Positions 1 to 9,525 of a stretch of DNA of 64,000 nucleotides are shown here, one piece after another; position 1 is the stretch's first letter, and each line of letters starts with the position of its first letter. Made by a program: the position numbers and the translations under genes. The notes under the pieces were generated by a model. That model was given only the letters and a program-made list of their open reading frames with translations. It made no database searches and was not told the DNA's origin. The DNA is from JAGVSZ01 sp019137045 (GTDB lineage Bacteria > Pseudomonadota > Gammaproteobacteria > Burkholderiales > SG8-39), in the NCBI GenBank assembly GCA_046347635.1, contig JAXMFT010000001.1:186001-250000 (forward strand), given 5' to 3'.

Positions 1-569
1 CCGACCGCGCCCCGCACCGCGCGCACCGCGGCGAGGTCCTGCGCAACGGTCGGATAGCCGAGCCGCACCTTGATCGCCTTGAACCCGTGCTCGAGGAGCT
101 CGACGGCCTGCGCCGCGGCGCGCTCCGGCCCCATGATGCCGAGGCCGTTCGAGTTGTAGGCGGGAATCGAGCGCGGCACGCCGCCGAGCAGCCGCGCGAG
201 CGGCAGCCCGGCCGCCTTCGCCGCCGCGTCCCAGCACGCGGTGTCGATCGCCGCGAGCGCGAGCATCGCGAGCCCCTGCACCCCGACGAGCGTCATGCGC
301 CGGCGCAGCTTCTGCTCGACCGCGAACGGCGCGAGCGGGTCGCCCTGGACGAACTCGCCCAGCCCTTCGATGAGCAGGGCGAGCGGCTTGACCGCGTACC
401 CGCCCTGGGTGACGACGTAGCCGACGCCGGTGATGCCCGCGTCGGTGTCGAGGTCGACGAGCACGAGCGGCCCGTGGGTGACGGCGCCGGTCGCGGTGGC
501 GAGCGGCCGGCGGATCGGCACGTTGACGGCGCGCGCGCGCAGCGCGCGGATCACGGGGGTCTGGGACAT
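1..569 (-). CDS. Mandelate racemase / muconate lactonizing enzyme family protein (3'-truncated by window edge)
   Basis: About 189 N-terminal residues are present; the gene runs off the left edge. The translation starts MSQTPVIRALRARAVNVPIR and continues with the enolase-superfamily capping domain and the start of the barrel (LAAIDTACWDAAAKAAGLPL, LLGG). It then reaches the KVR segment (residues AIKVRLG), which sits where the mandelate-racemase subgroup carries its first catalytic lysine. Members of this family abstract the alpha-proton of a carboxylate (racemases, sugar-acid dehydratases, cycloisomerases). The metal-ligand region lies outside the window, so the substrate cannot be assigned. 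The 3' tail of what looks like a Bug-type binding protein lies just upstream, which would fit an organic-acid utilisation operon. Confidence 0.85.
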   Translation of the reverse strand, partial: MSQTPVIRALRARAVNVPIRRPLATATGAVTHGPLVLVDLDTDAGITGVGYVVTQGGYAVKPLALLIEGLGEFVQGDPLAPFAVEQKLRRRMTLVGVQGLAMLALAAIDTACWDAAAKAAGLPLARLLGGVPRSIPAYNSNGLGIMGPERAAAQAVELLEHGFKAIKVRLGYPTVAQDLAAVRAVRGAV

Positions 570-585
570 CGGCGTCTCCCTGGAT

Positions 586-645
586 TCACTCGAATTTCAC
601 GTTGGCCTGCTCGATCACGCGCGCCACCTCCCGGTCCCGGCCTTC
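586..645 (-). pseudogene. Probable remnant of a Bug/TctC binding-protein 3' end
   Basis: Read on the minus strand, about 18 codons ending in TGA encode GRDREVARVIEQANVKFE. This resembles the C-terminal helix of TctC/Bug family periplasmic binding proteins, which typically end in a similar (R/K)WxxVIxxANIKxE pattern. Further upstream the frame dissolves into GC-rich sequence running into the divergent NYN gene, so only a tail is present. It directly precedes the racemase-family gene on the same strand. The identification rests on a short match and could be coincidental. Confidence 0.3.
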
Positions 646-824
646 GCGGCGGCGGCGCGTCGCGTTCGGTACATGCGCCTTTTCCCCGCGGCGGGGCCGG
701 GGCCGCCGGGCGGACTGGCAGGGCGCGCGTCACGAGCCGCGCACGTCCTCGCGCCCGCGTGCTCCGCCGACGACCGCAATCCGGCCCGGCTCAGGACGCG
801 GGGATTCTACAAGAGGGTGCTACG

Positions 825-1712
825 ATGCCCGCCGACCAGAACGACAACGAGGTCACCCGCATGGCTACCCCCGCCGACACGCGCTCGATGGCGCTGTTCT
901 GCGACTTCGAGAACCTCGCGCTCGGCGTGCGCGACGCGAAGTACGAGAAGTTCGACATCAAGCGCGTGCTCGAGAAGCTGCTGCTCAAGGGCTCGATCGT
1001 GGTGAAGAAGGCCTACTGCGACTGGGAGCGCTACAAGCAGTTCAAGGCGGCGATGCACGAGGCGGCGTTCGAGCTGATCGAGATCCCGCACGTGCGCCAG
1101 TCGGGCAAGAACTCGGCCGACATCCGCATGGTGGTCGACGCGCTCGACCTCTGCTACACCAAGGGCCACGTCGACACCTTCGTGCTGCTCACCGGCGACT
1201 CGGATTTCTCGCCGCTCGTCTCCAAGCTGCGCGAGAACGACAAGACGGTGATCGGGGTCGGCGTCAAGCAGTCGACCTCGGACCTCCTGATCGCGAACTG
1301 CGACGAGTTCATCTACTACGACGACCTGGTGCGCGACCAGCCCAAGCGCGAGAAGAAGGCGCGCAAGCGGCGCGAGAAGGAGCGGCCGCACGCGGAGGGC
1401 GCCGGGGCGCCGGCCGAGGGCGCGCCGCCGCCGGGGGGCCGGTCCGACGAGGAGAAGCGCCAGGAGGCGATCGATCTCGTGATGGAGACGATCGAGGCAC
1501 TCGCGACCGAGCGCGGGTCGGAGGAGAAGATCTGGGGCTCGATGGTCAAGCAGGCGCTCAAGCGCCGCCAGCCGGGCTTCAACGAGTCCTACTACGGGTT
1601 CCGGTCGTTCTCGCGCCTGCTGGAAGAGGCCGCCGCGCGCGGCCTGATCGAGGCCGAAGAGGACGAAAAATCCGGCGGCGTGGTGATCAAGAAGTTCAAC
1701 CCCGACTGGTGA
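825..1712 (+). CDS. NYN domain protein with C-terminal OST-HTH/LOTUS domain (LabA/DUF88 family)
   Basis: A 295-residue protein. The N-terminal half is a NYN (PIN-like) nuclease domain: FCDFENLALG carries the first acidic residue, SADIRMVVDAL the second and LLTGDSDFSPL the third. A highly charged linker rich in Lys, Arg, Glu and Pro follows (about residues 165-205). The last 90 residues resemble an OST-HTH/LOTUS RNA-binding fold (KIWGSMVKQAL, FNESYYGFRSFSRLL). The family is thought to act on RNA; a specific substrate is unknown. The ATG at 825 has GAGGG 7 nt upstream; an in-frame ATG at 861 has GAGG 8 nt upstream and is equally plausible. The gene stands alone, convergent with the next gene. 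Confidence 0.85.
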   Translation: MPADQNDNEVTRMATPADTRSMALFCDFENLALGVRDAKYEKFDIKRVLEKLLLKGSIVVKKAYCDWERYKQFKAAMHEAAFELIEIPHVRQSGKNSADIRMVVDALDLCYTKGHVDTFVLLTGDSDFSPLVSKLRENDKTVIGVGVKQSTSDLLIANCDEFIYYDDLVRDQPKREKKARKRREKERPHAEGAGAPAEGAPPPGGRSDEEKRQEAIDLVMETIEALATERGSEEKIWGSMVKQALKRRQPGFNESYYGFRSFSRLLEEAAARGLIEAEEDEKSGGVVIKKFNPDW

Positions 1713-1716
1713 AGAC

Positions 1717-2427
1717 TCAGCCGCGCGGCTCGACCCACAGCGCCTCGCCCACCGCCAGGACGCGCCCGTCGGGCGCGTAGATCGCCGTCCCGCTCCGGTG
1801 CTTGCGGCTGCCGCGCTCGACCGGCCACGCGGCGACGACGTAGGTCTCCCCCGCCTGAGGCAGCGCGTCGATGCGCACGGCGAGCCGTGCGGTGACGAGA
1901 AAGCGCAACGCCTCGCCCATCAGCGCGAGCCCGCCCGAGCAGTCGAGCGCAGTCCACACGAACTCCGGCCGCACCGCGCCGCCCGCGTCGGCGTGCGCGC
2001 GCTGCGGCGCCCAGGGCGAGGCGTAGATCCCGTCCTTCCCGGTCGGGCCGGCGAAGATCCGCAGGCCGTCGCCCTCCGCGCGCTCGATCCCGCAGCCCAG
2101 GCAGTGCGCGAACGGCAGGCGAACGCGGCGGCCGAGGTAGCGCGCGTTCGCCTCGCTCGCCTCGGCGAGCGAGGGCGCCAGCGGCGCGCTCAGCGTCGTC
2201 GTCCCCCGCGTCACCTCGACCAGCAGCTCGCCCTGGTCGGAAAGCGTCGCGGTACCCGCAGCCCGGTCCCATACGGCCGCGAGCTCGCGGCCGAGCGGCA
2301 CGGGCCGGCGGAAGTTCGCCTCGCCCGATCCCCCGAGGGGCGCGGCGAGCAGTCCCGCGACGTAACCGCCGTTGCCCGCATGCGGTGGCCCGCGGAAGCG
2401 CGGGTCGATGACGATCGTTTCGCTCAC
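1717..2427 (-). CDS. Hotdog-fold thioesterase-like protein
   Basis: A 236-residue protein starting at GTG. The sequence has a two-hotdog look: an N-terminal half with GNGGYVAGLLAAPLG and RRPVPLGREL, and a second half with PEFVWTALDCSGGLALMGE and AAWPVERGSRKH. A central AHCLGCGIER segment resembles the HxxCFGCG signature of some acyl-CoA thioesterase-like proteins. It probably binds or hydrolyses an acyl-CoA thioester in the cytoplasm, but no catalytic residue can be assigned with confidence. It follows the TctB-TctA permease genes on the same strand after a gap of about 75 nt and may be cotranscribed with them. Confidence 0.6.
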   Translation of the reverse strand: MSETIVIDPRFRGPPHAGNGGYVAGLLAAPLGGSGEANFRRPVPLGRELAAVWDRAAGTATLSDQGELLVEVTRGTTTLSAPLAPSLAEASEANARYLGRRVRLPFAHCLGCGIERAEGDGLRIFAGPTGKDGIYASPWAPQRAHADAGGAVRPEFVWTALDCSGGLALMGEALRFLVTARLAVRIDALPQAGETYVVAAWPVERGSRKHRSGTAIYAPDGRVLAVGEALWVEPRG

Positions 2428-2503
2428 TGCGTCCCGCCCTTCACGGATGCGGCGGCGCGCGGCGCGCGCGTCTCCGCGCGACCGGCGGCGGCCCGGGCCG
2501 CCC

Positions 2504-4009
2504 TCAGGCCTCCAGGAACGCCTCCTCGCGCTTCTTCTTCACCGCCGGCGCGAGCACGATCAGCAGCAGAACGAGCGCGACGCCGAGCAGCCCCGCGCTG
2601 ATCGGCTTGGTGACGAACACGCTCGGGTCGCCGCGCGAGAGCAGCATCGCCCGGCGCAGGTTCTCCTCCATCATCGGCCCGAGGATGAACCCCAGGATCA
2701 GCGGCGCCGGCTCGCACTCGAGCTTCACGCACACGTAGCCGAAGACGGCGAAGATGGACATCATGTAGATGTCGAAGGACGTGTTGTTCACGCTGTAGAC
2801 GCCGACGCAGCAGAACAGCAGGATCGCCGGATAGAGGATGCGGTAGGGCACGGTCAGCAGCTTGATCCACATGCCGATGAGCGGCAGGTTGAGGACCACC
2901 AGCATCAGGTTGCCCACCCACATCGACGCGATCATTCCCCAGAAGAGCTGCGGCCGCTCGGTCATCACCTGGGGTCCGGGCGCGATGCCCTGGATCATCA
3001 TCGCGCCGATCATCAGCGCCATGACCGGGTTGGACGGGATCCCGAGCGTGAGCAGCGGGATGAACGAGGTCTGCGCGCCGGCGTTGTTGGCCGACTCCGG
3101 CGCGGCGACGCCGCGGATGTCGCCGTTGCCGAAGTTGCGCGGCGGCCTGGCGGTCTTCTTCTCCAGCGTGTACGCGGCGAACGACGAGAGCAGCGCGCCG
3201 CCGCCGGGCAGGATGCCGAGCGCCGAGCCGAGCGTCGTGCCGCGCAGGACCGACGGGATGCAGTGCACCAGGTCCTGGCCCGAGGGCAGCAGCCGGCCGA
3301 TCTTCGACGTGAAGATCGCGCGCGCCTCCTTCTGGTCGAGGTTGGCCACGATCTCGGCGATGCCGAACATGCCCATCGCGACGGTCACGAAGCCGATGCC
3401 GTCGGAGAGCTCCGCGATGCCGAAGCTGTACCGGGCGACGCCCGAGTTGACGTCGGTGCCGATCAGCCCCAGCAGCAGCCCCAGGATCACCATCGCGATC
3501 GCCTTGATGAGCGAGCCGTGCGCCAGCACCGTCGCCGCCACCAGGCCGAGCACCATGAGCGAGAAGTACTCGGTCGGCCCGAACTTGAGCGCGACCTCCG
3601 CGAGCGGCGGGGCGAACAGCGCGATGACGATCGTCGCGACGCAGCCGGCGAAGAACGACCCGATCGCGGCGATGCCGAGCGCCGGCCCCGCGCGGCCCTG
3701 CCGCGCCATCTTGTAGCCGTCGAGCGCGGTCACCACCGAGGCCGACTCGCCCGGCAGGTTGACCAGGATCGCGGTGGTCGAGCCGCCGTACTGCGCCCCG
3801 TAGTAGATGCCGGCGAGCATGATCAGCGCCGAGATCGGGGGCAGCGTGAACGTGACCGGCAGCAGCATCGCGATCGTCGCCACCGGCCCGATCCCGGGCA
3901 GCACGCCGATCAGCGTGCCGAGCATCACGCCGCCGAAGCAGTAGAGCAGGTTGAGCGGCGTGAGCGCGACGCCGAAGCCGATGCCCAGGTTGGCGAGCAA
4001 TGCCTCCAT
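2504..4009 (-). CDS. tctA: Tripartite tricarboxylate transporter large permease TctA
   Basis: A 501-residue integral membrane protein, the usual length of TctA. It has about a dozen hydrophobic segments and the family's glycine/proline-rich signatures (LPGIGPVATIAMLLP, FGGVMLGTLIGVLPG near the N terminus, and GILPGGGALLSSFAAY mid-protein). TctA is the main translocating subunit of sodium-dependent TTT carriers, which take up tricarboxylates and other carboxylates handed over by a TctC/Bug periplasmic binding protein. It lies 11 nt downstream of tctB. No tctC is adjacent, so the binding protein must be encoded elsewhere. Confidence 0.95.
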   Translation of the reverse strand: MEALLANLGIGFGVALTPLNLLYCFGGVMLGTLIGVLPGIGPVATIAMLLPVTFTLPPISALIMLAGIYYGAQYGGSTTAILVNLPGESASVVTALDGYKMARQGRAGPALGIAAIGSFFAGCVATIVIALFAPPLAEVALKFGPTEYFSLMVLGLVAATVLAHGSLIKAIAMVILGLLLGLIGTDVNSGVARYSFGIAELSDGIGFVTVAMGMFGIAEIVANLDQKEARAIFTSKIGRLLPSGQDLVHCIPSVLRGTTLGSALGILPGGGALLSSFAAYTLEKKTARPPRNFGNGDIRGVAAPESANNAGAQTSFIPLLTLGIPSNPVMALMIGAMMIQGIAPGPQVMTERPQLFWGMIASMWVGNLMLVVLNLPLIGMWIKLLTVPYRILYPAILLFCCVGVYSVNNTSFDIYMMSIFAVFGYVCVKLECEPAPLILGFILGPMMEENLRRAMLLSRGDPSVFVTKPISAGLLGVALVLLLIVLAPAVKKKREEAFLEA

Positions 4010-4020
4010 GGCGCGGCCTC

Positions 4021-4503
4021 CTAGATCCCGATCCCGATGCGCCGGCAGGCGTCATCGAGGGGCGCGGGACAGGTGGGGATCGGGAGCCCGAGGCCCTTCA
4101 CGAACACGATCACCGAGAACACGGTCAGCACGACGTAGAGGATGGAGACCTCCTTCAGCCGGAACTCGTGCCCGCCGAGCGCCCCGAGGAACACCAGGAT
4201 CGCGGCGCAGACGATCAGCCCGAGCGGCTTGAGGAAGATCCCGAACAGGATGATCCCGGCCAGGATGAAGGCCATCGGCCGCAGCACGATGCGCGGCACC
4301 GGAGGCCCCTCCCGGGCGAGAGACTTGACGAAGATCGCGAGCCCGATCAGGGCGAGGATCCCGCCGAGCACGGTCGGGAAGTACGCCGGGCCCATGCGCA
4401 CCGCCGTGCCCATGGCGTAGTTGCGCGCCACGATCACGAAGCCGACCCCGAACGCGATGAACATCAGGCCGGCCCAGAAGTCCTTGGGCGCTCTTATTCT
4501 CAT
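4021..4503 (-). CDS. tctB: Tripartite tricarboxylate transporter small permease TctB
   Basis: A 160-residue membrane protein with about four hydrophobic segments (FWAGLMFIAFGVGFVIVARN; YFPTVLGGILALIGLAIFV; AFILAGIILFGIFLKPLG; VSILYVVLTVFSVIVFVKGL). The MGTAVRMGPAYFP motif is typical of TctB. It is the small, poorly conserved subunit of TTT carriers, and tctB preceding tctA is the standard order. A good ribosome binding site (GGAGGAG) lies just upstream of the ATG. It begins the tctB-tctA unit; the hotdog gene may be its third member. Confidence 0.9.
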   Translation of the reverse strand: MRIRAPKDFWAGLMFIAFGVGFVIVARNYAMGTAVRMGPAYFPTVLGGILALIGLAIFVKSLAREGPPVPRIVLRPMAFILAGIILFGIFLKPLGLIVCAAILVFLGALGGHEFRLKEVSILYVVLTVFSVIVFVKGLGLPIPTCPAPLDDACRRIGIGI

Positions 4504-4624
4504 GCTCTCCTCCTCCTACCGCGGCGGCTATTCTGCCACACGGTCCCTGCCCCGCCAGCGCCTTCTGCGGGCGGCTCGTCTGCGCCCGGAACGTGAAGTC
4601 CCGGCCCTTCCCCACCGAGGGGGA

Positions 4625-5188
4625 TCAGACGAAGCTCGGCCCCGGGACCTGGTCGGAGAGCTCGCGCTGCTTGTCCACGAACTCGACCAGCCGCATGCTC
4701 GTCTGCCGCAGCCGCTGCGACAGCATCACCGCCAGCTGCATCAGGATCTTGGCGCCGAGCATCGGCTGCTCGAGGATGATGAGCGCGAGCGCGTCGCGCG
4801 AGAGCACCGCGATCAGGCTCGGCTCGACCGCGACGCAGGTCGCGAAGCGCGGCTCGCCGTCGATCATCGACATCTCGCCCAGCGTCTTGCCGTCCTCCAC
4901 CACCGCGATCAGCCGCGGGGTGTTCCAGCGGTCCTGCTTGAACACCTCGACGCGGCCCTCGACCATCAGCATCATGAAGTCGCCCGCCTCGCCTTCGCGG
5001 ATGATCTCCTGGCCGGCCTGGGCGCGATAGGTCTGCATGAAGTGGCCGAGCAGGCGGATCTCGGCCAGGCTGAACTGCTCGAAGAGCGGCGCGTACCCCA
5101 CCATGGCGTGAATCCGGGCGGCGTGCTGCGTGGCGTCGCCCAGGTGCTCGAGCTGCGGCAGCCGCGGGCTCTCGACGGTCTCGTTCAT
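4625..5188 (-). CDS. Cyclic nucleotide-binding domain protein without HTH
   Basis: A 187-residue protein made mostly of a CRP-type cyclic nucleotide-binding beta-roll (about residues 35-150). Visible signatures are IREGEAGDFMMLMVEGRVEV, the phosphate-binding-cassette-like GKTLGEMSMIDGEPRFATC and a helical C-terminal extension. No helix-turn-helix follows, so it is not a CRP/FNR transcription factor. Such stand-alone domains usually act as sensors binding cAMP or c-di-GMP, or simply as scaffolds. The cassette has GE and an Arg before ATC, compatible with nucleotide binding; the ligand is not determinable here. It follows the disrupted glycosyltransferase gene on the same strand. Confidence 0.8.
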   Translation of the reverse strand: MNETVESPRLPQLEHLGDATQHAARIHAMVGYAPLFEQFSLAEIRLLGHFMQTYRAQAGQEIIREGEAGDFMMLMVEGRVEVFKQDRWNTPRLIAVVEDGKTLGEMSMIDGEPRFATCVAVEPSLIAVLSRDALALIILEQPMLGAKILMQLAVMLSQRLRQTSMRLVEFVDKQRELSDQVPGPSFV

Positions 5189-5254
5189 GGTCTCGGGGAG
5201 CGGGAGTCGGCGTCCCGGATTATGCCCAAAGCCGCGCCGCGCGCGCCGGCGCCG

Positions 5255-6850
5255 TCAGCGGGCCGGGCAGGCGCCGGCGTCGAAGTAGCGCGCGCAGAAC
5301 GAGCATCCGCCCTGCGGCAGGAACCGCGGCACGCGGTAGTAGCGGTCGCGCACCGCCGCGAGCAGGGTGTCCCGGTACGGCGCGAACCTGAAGCCGTGGC
5401 CCAGGACGAAGTAGAACGTCGCGCCCCGGACCGTCGCCTCGCGCAGCTCGACGCGGTCGAACCAGCGCTCGTAGGCGGCGCGGTCGGGCGGCTGCTTGCG
5501 CACCACCAGGATGTCGCGGCCGTCGAGCGCGCGCAGGTCGGTGAGGAAGTCGTCGTGCCGCCCGTGGTGCGAGGTCGAGCCGAGCACGAAGACGTAGTGG
5601 CGGCGCCAGGGCTCGCGCGCCGCGGGCTGGGTCACGAAGCCTGCGCGCGCCGCGTTGTAGGCGAGGATCGCCGCCGGGGAGAAGCCGTCGGCCGCGAACG
5701 CGTACTTCCCCTCGTAGCCCTTCAGGGCGGCCAGCAGCTCGCCCGCGCGGGCGCCCTGGACGATCGAGCCGTACTGGCGCAGCCGCTGGAAGGTCTCGAT
5801 CGGCGCCGCCGCGACCAGGACGATCAGGAGCACGTGCAGCGCCGAGAACCCGGCGAGGAAGCGCACCGAGGCCGCCAGGGCGCGCGGGCCCAGCGCGAGC
5901 GCCCCGGCCGCGAAGAGCGCCGGCACGAACGCGAGCAGCCAGTGCAGCCCGATGTCGCGGAACGGGGCGATCGCGGCGAACACCGCGAGCGGCGCCGCCG
6001 CCAGCACCCAGAGCGCGCGCCGCTCCGGCGTCGCCAGCGCCGCCCGCACCGCGTCGCGCCGGCGCGCGAGCTGCCAGAGCAGGATCGGGCTCGAGACGTA
6101 CACGACGAAGGCTGCGAACGCGAGCGGCCGCCACCACTTGAAGCCGGCGTCCTCGTTCCGGTTGAAGGCGTTGAAGAGCACGTTCGACCAGCAGTGGCCG
6201 TAGTTCCACCACAGGTTGAGCGCGGCGCAGGGCGCGGCGGCGAGCGCGACGATCGCCACGCCGCGCCAGGCGCGCGCGCGGACCCGTCGCGCGCCAGGCT
6301 GGACGCGAGCGCAAATGCGGCGTAGGCGAGCGCGACGAGCACCGCGAAGTACTTCGAGAAAGGCGAGCCCGAGCGCGACGCCCGCGGCGGCGAAGAGCGC
6401 GCTCGAATCGCGCCGCACGGCGAGCACGAACGCCGCCATCGACAGCGCGGCGAAGAGCACGAGCGGCGTGTCGGTGGTGACCAGGACGTTCACCACCTGG
6501 ACCGGGACGAGCAGCCAGGCGAGCGCGGCGGCGCGGGCCGTGCGCTCGGCGTCCGGCGCGCCGCCCGCGAGCGCGCGCACCAGCGCGGCCATGCCGAGCG
6601 CGACCGCCGGCGGCAGCAGCACCGCGGGCAGCCGCAGGACGAGCGCGGAATCGGAGACGCGCAACAGGGCGGCGAGCAGCCAGCCGACCATGGGCGGATG
6701 GTCGTAGAAGCCCAGGGCGGGGCGCGCGCCCAGGTGACGAAGTACGCCTCGTCGCCGGTGAGCGGCAGCCACCACGCGAGCCACAGCCGGAAGGCGAGGA
6801 CGGCCGCGAGCGCGGCCCAGAACCCGCGCGCGCGCGCCGCCGGCCCCCCG
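5255..6850 (-). pseudogene. Family-39-type glycosyltransferase (ArnT/PMT-like), broken by at least three frameshifts
   Basis: Joining frames gives a typical GT39 membrane glycosyltransferase: FRLWLAWWLPLTGDEAYFVTWA, then GFYDHPPMVGW, LVTTDTPLVLFAALSM, GLAFL/SKYF and ALNLWWNYGHCWSN. The acidic GDEAYF and FYDHPP motifs are family hallmarks of enzymes moving a sugar from a polyprenyl-phosphate donor to lipid or protein. The reading frame breaks near 6730 (one base missing in a GC run), near 6350 (between GLAFL and KYFAVL) and near 6270 (inside a GCGCGCGC run). The start is also unclear and close to the end of the DAHP synthase gene. The C-terminal 340 residues are intact, with a Cys-rich end. 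Either a decaying gene or indel errors in GC repeats. Confidence 0.75.
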
Positions 6851-6862
6851 CCGGCGCGTCGC

Positions 6863-8008
<1,146 letters not shown>

Positions 8009-8031
8009 GGGCCTTGCCTTTCGTCTGAAAC

Positions 8032-8064
8032 AAAAAAACCGCCAGGCCGGTCGGCGCTGGCGGT
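8032..8064 (-). terminator. Intrinsic terminator in the DAHP synthase leader (attenuator, segments 3:4)
   Basis: On the minus strand ACCGCCAG pairs perfectly with CTGGCGGT across an 11-nt loop and is followed at once by seven T residues. This is a canonical Rho-independent terminator. It ends about 24 nt before the DAHP synthase start codon, too close for a promoter between the two, so transcription must read through it to express the gene. Confidence 0.85.
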
Positions 8065-8112
8065 TCTCGGGGTGCGGGCTGTGCGCGTCTAGTGCCGTCC
8101 CTCCGCCAGCGG
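8055..8112 (-). promoter_or_regulatory. Predicted antiterminator pairing (segments 2:3) of the DAHP synthase leader
   Basis: The minus-strand segment CGCTGGCGG (within 8103-8112) is the exact reverse complement of CCGCCAGCG (8055-8063). The latter contains most of the 5' arm of the terminator stem, so the two structures are mutually exclusive. The upstream segment also lies in the loop of a competing hairpin (CCGTCC paired with GGACGG) that includes the end of the leader peptide gene. The geometry matches classical ribosome-stalling attenuation. Confidence 0.7.
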
Positions 8113-8154
8113 ACGGGGGAAAAAGAACCCGAAAGGGGCGCACGCGCGATGCAT
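8089..8154 (-). CDS. Phe-rich leader peptide of the DAHP synthase attenuator
   Basis: A short frame from ATG to TAG encodes 21 residues, MHRACAPFGFFFPRPLAEGRH. Phe occupies positions 8, 10, 11 and 12. The run lies immediately 5' of the sequence able to form the antiterminator, exactly where a ribosome starved for charged tRNA-Phe should stall. No strong Shine-Dalgarno sequence precedes the ATG. A possible promoter (TTGCCA, 18-nt spacer, TTGAAT) would place the transcript start almost at the ATG, so the peptide may be read from a leaderless mRNA. Function is inferred from position and composition by analogy with pheL-type leaders. Confidence 0.7.
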   Translation of the reverse strand: MHRACAPFGFFFPRPLAEGRH

Positions 8155-8160
8155 GCCGGG

Positions 8161-8190
8161 ATTCAATCACGACCGCGGCGGGGCTGGCAA
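8161..8190 (-). promoter_or_regulatory. Candidate sigma-70 promoter of the DAHP synthase transcript
   Basis: The minus strand carries TTGCCA (8185-8190) and TTGAAT (8161-8166) separated by 18 nt. Matches to the consensus hexamers are 5/6 and 4/6. It is the only reasonable promoter-like pair seen just upstream of the leader peptide. Confidence 0.35.
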
Positions 8191-8396
8191 GCCCTTCTGG
8201 CAGCCGCTCGCGCCGGCTGCCAACACGCCGCGGGCCGGCGCACGGCGGGAACGTGACGTAGGCGTCATCGCTCGAACGGTCAGGCCCGTTTGATGCTTCA
8301 TCTGCCGTTGACGGGTCCGTTCCCCCATGTCACGTTTGACGCCGTCGAACTCCGCGACCCGGAGTGTTGGGGGGAAGCGAACAGGAGATGCCGACC

Positions 8397-9395
8397 ATGG
8401 GTGCGACTGCCAACGTCCCTGCGGTGACCTGCCGGCCGCTGAGCATTCCGATCGCCGGCTTCAAGGACGTCTACGACGTCGAGGCGGTCGACCGCGCGCT
8501 CGCCGACCTGCCGCAGGGGGCGAACGAAGCCCTCAAGTCGACCTACGAGAAGATGCTCAAGGCCGGCGGCACGCGCCTCGCCGTCAAGCCGAGCGGCATC
8601 CCGGCCATGGCGCATCTGTTCGACGAGCTGCCCAACTTCGGCGCGGTGCTCGAGGACGTGCGCAAGCAGATCGCGCTCTGCGCCTCGTCGGCCGACGCGC
8701 TCGAGATCACGCCGATGCTGCTGCTCGGCGACCCGGGAATCGGCAAGACGCACTTCGCGCGCCGCGTCGCGGAGCTGCTCGGCACCGGGTTCGGGTTCGT
8801 GTCGATGAGCTCGATGACCGCCGGCTGGGTGCTCTCGGGCTCCTCGTCGCAGTGGAAGAACGCCAAGCCCGGCAAGGTGTTCGAGACCTTCCTCAACGGC
8901 CAGTACGCGAACCCGCTCATCTGCGTGGACGAGATCGACAAGGCGGGCGGCGACCAGCAGTACGACCCGCTCGGCGCGCTCTACGGCCTGCTCGAGCAGG
9001 ACACCGCGAGAGCGTTCGTGGACGAGTTCGTCGAGCTGCCGATCGACGCCACCGGCGTCTTCTGGATCGCCACGGCGAACGACGCCGCGCGCATTCCCGA
9101 GCCGATCCTCAACCGCATGAACGTGTACGAGATCGACCCCCCGGACCGCGACGGCGCGGCGAAGATCGCGCAGGCGATCTACGCGGAGATCCGCGACGCG
9201 CACGACTGGGGCCGGTCGTTCCCGGAGCGCATGACCGAGGCGGTGCTGGACAGGGTGGCCGCGCTGACCCCGCGCGAGATGCGCCGCGCGATCCTGGGCG
9301 CCTTCGGCAGCGCGAAGCTCGACGGCCGGCACCGGATCGAGGAGCGCGACGTCGCGCAGAGCCGCGGGGCGAAGCGCTCGCGCATCGGGTTCTGA
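8397..9395 (+). CDS. AAA family ATPase (Lon-like ATPase module)
   Basis: A 332-residue single AAA+ module. Walker A is LLGDPGIGKTHFARR, Walker B is PLICVDEIDKAGG, and a sensor segment (FWIATANDAARIPEPILNRM) and C-terminal lid follow (TPREMRRAILGAF). The architecture matches the ATPase domain of Lon-type or MoxR-like proteins without a protease or VWA domain, so it probably remodels a protein partner; none is encoded next to it. The ATG at 8397 has AGGAG with a 9-nt spacing. An in-frame ATG at 8388 directly abuts that AGGAG, and a GTG at 8364 is also possible. It is a monocistronic gene diverging from the DAHP synthase. Confidence 0.85.
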   Translation: MGATANVPAVTCRPLSIPIAGFKDVYDVEAVDRALADLPQGANEALKSTYEKMLKAGGTRLAVKPSGIPAMAHLFDELPNFGAVLEDVRKQIALCASSADALEITPMLLLGDPGIGKTHFARRVAELLGTGFGFVSMSSMTAGWVLSGSSSQWKNAKPGKVFETFLNGQYANPLICVDEIDKAGGDQQYDPLGALYGLLEQDTARAFVDEFVELPIDATGVFWIATANDAARIPEPILNRMNVYEIDPPDRDGAAKIAQAIYAEIRDAHDWGRSFPERMTEAVLDRVAALTPREMRRAILGAFGSAKLDGRHRIEERDVAQSRGAKRSRIGF

Positions 9396-9525
9396 CGCGC
9401 GCGGCCGCCGCGCCACGGCGCAGGCCTTCGACGTCCGGGTCGCGCACGCCGCCGCGCGCGTGAGCGGCGCGACCCGCGCGCGCCGCAGCCGGGTTCGGCC
9501 CGCGGCGGCGCGAGTCCGGCGCGGT

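Noticed and set aside
8281..8335. CCCCCATGT upstream of the AAA ATPase as a heat-shock (sigma-32) -10 element
   Set aside because: The -10-like match is good, but the nearest -35-like sequence (GTTGAC) is only about 10 nt away instead of 13-17, so no complete promoter is supported.
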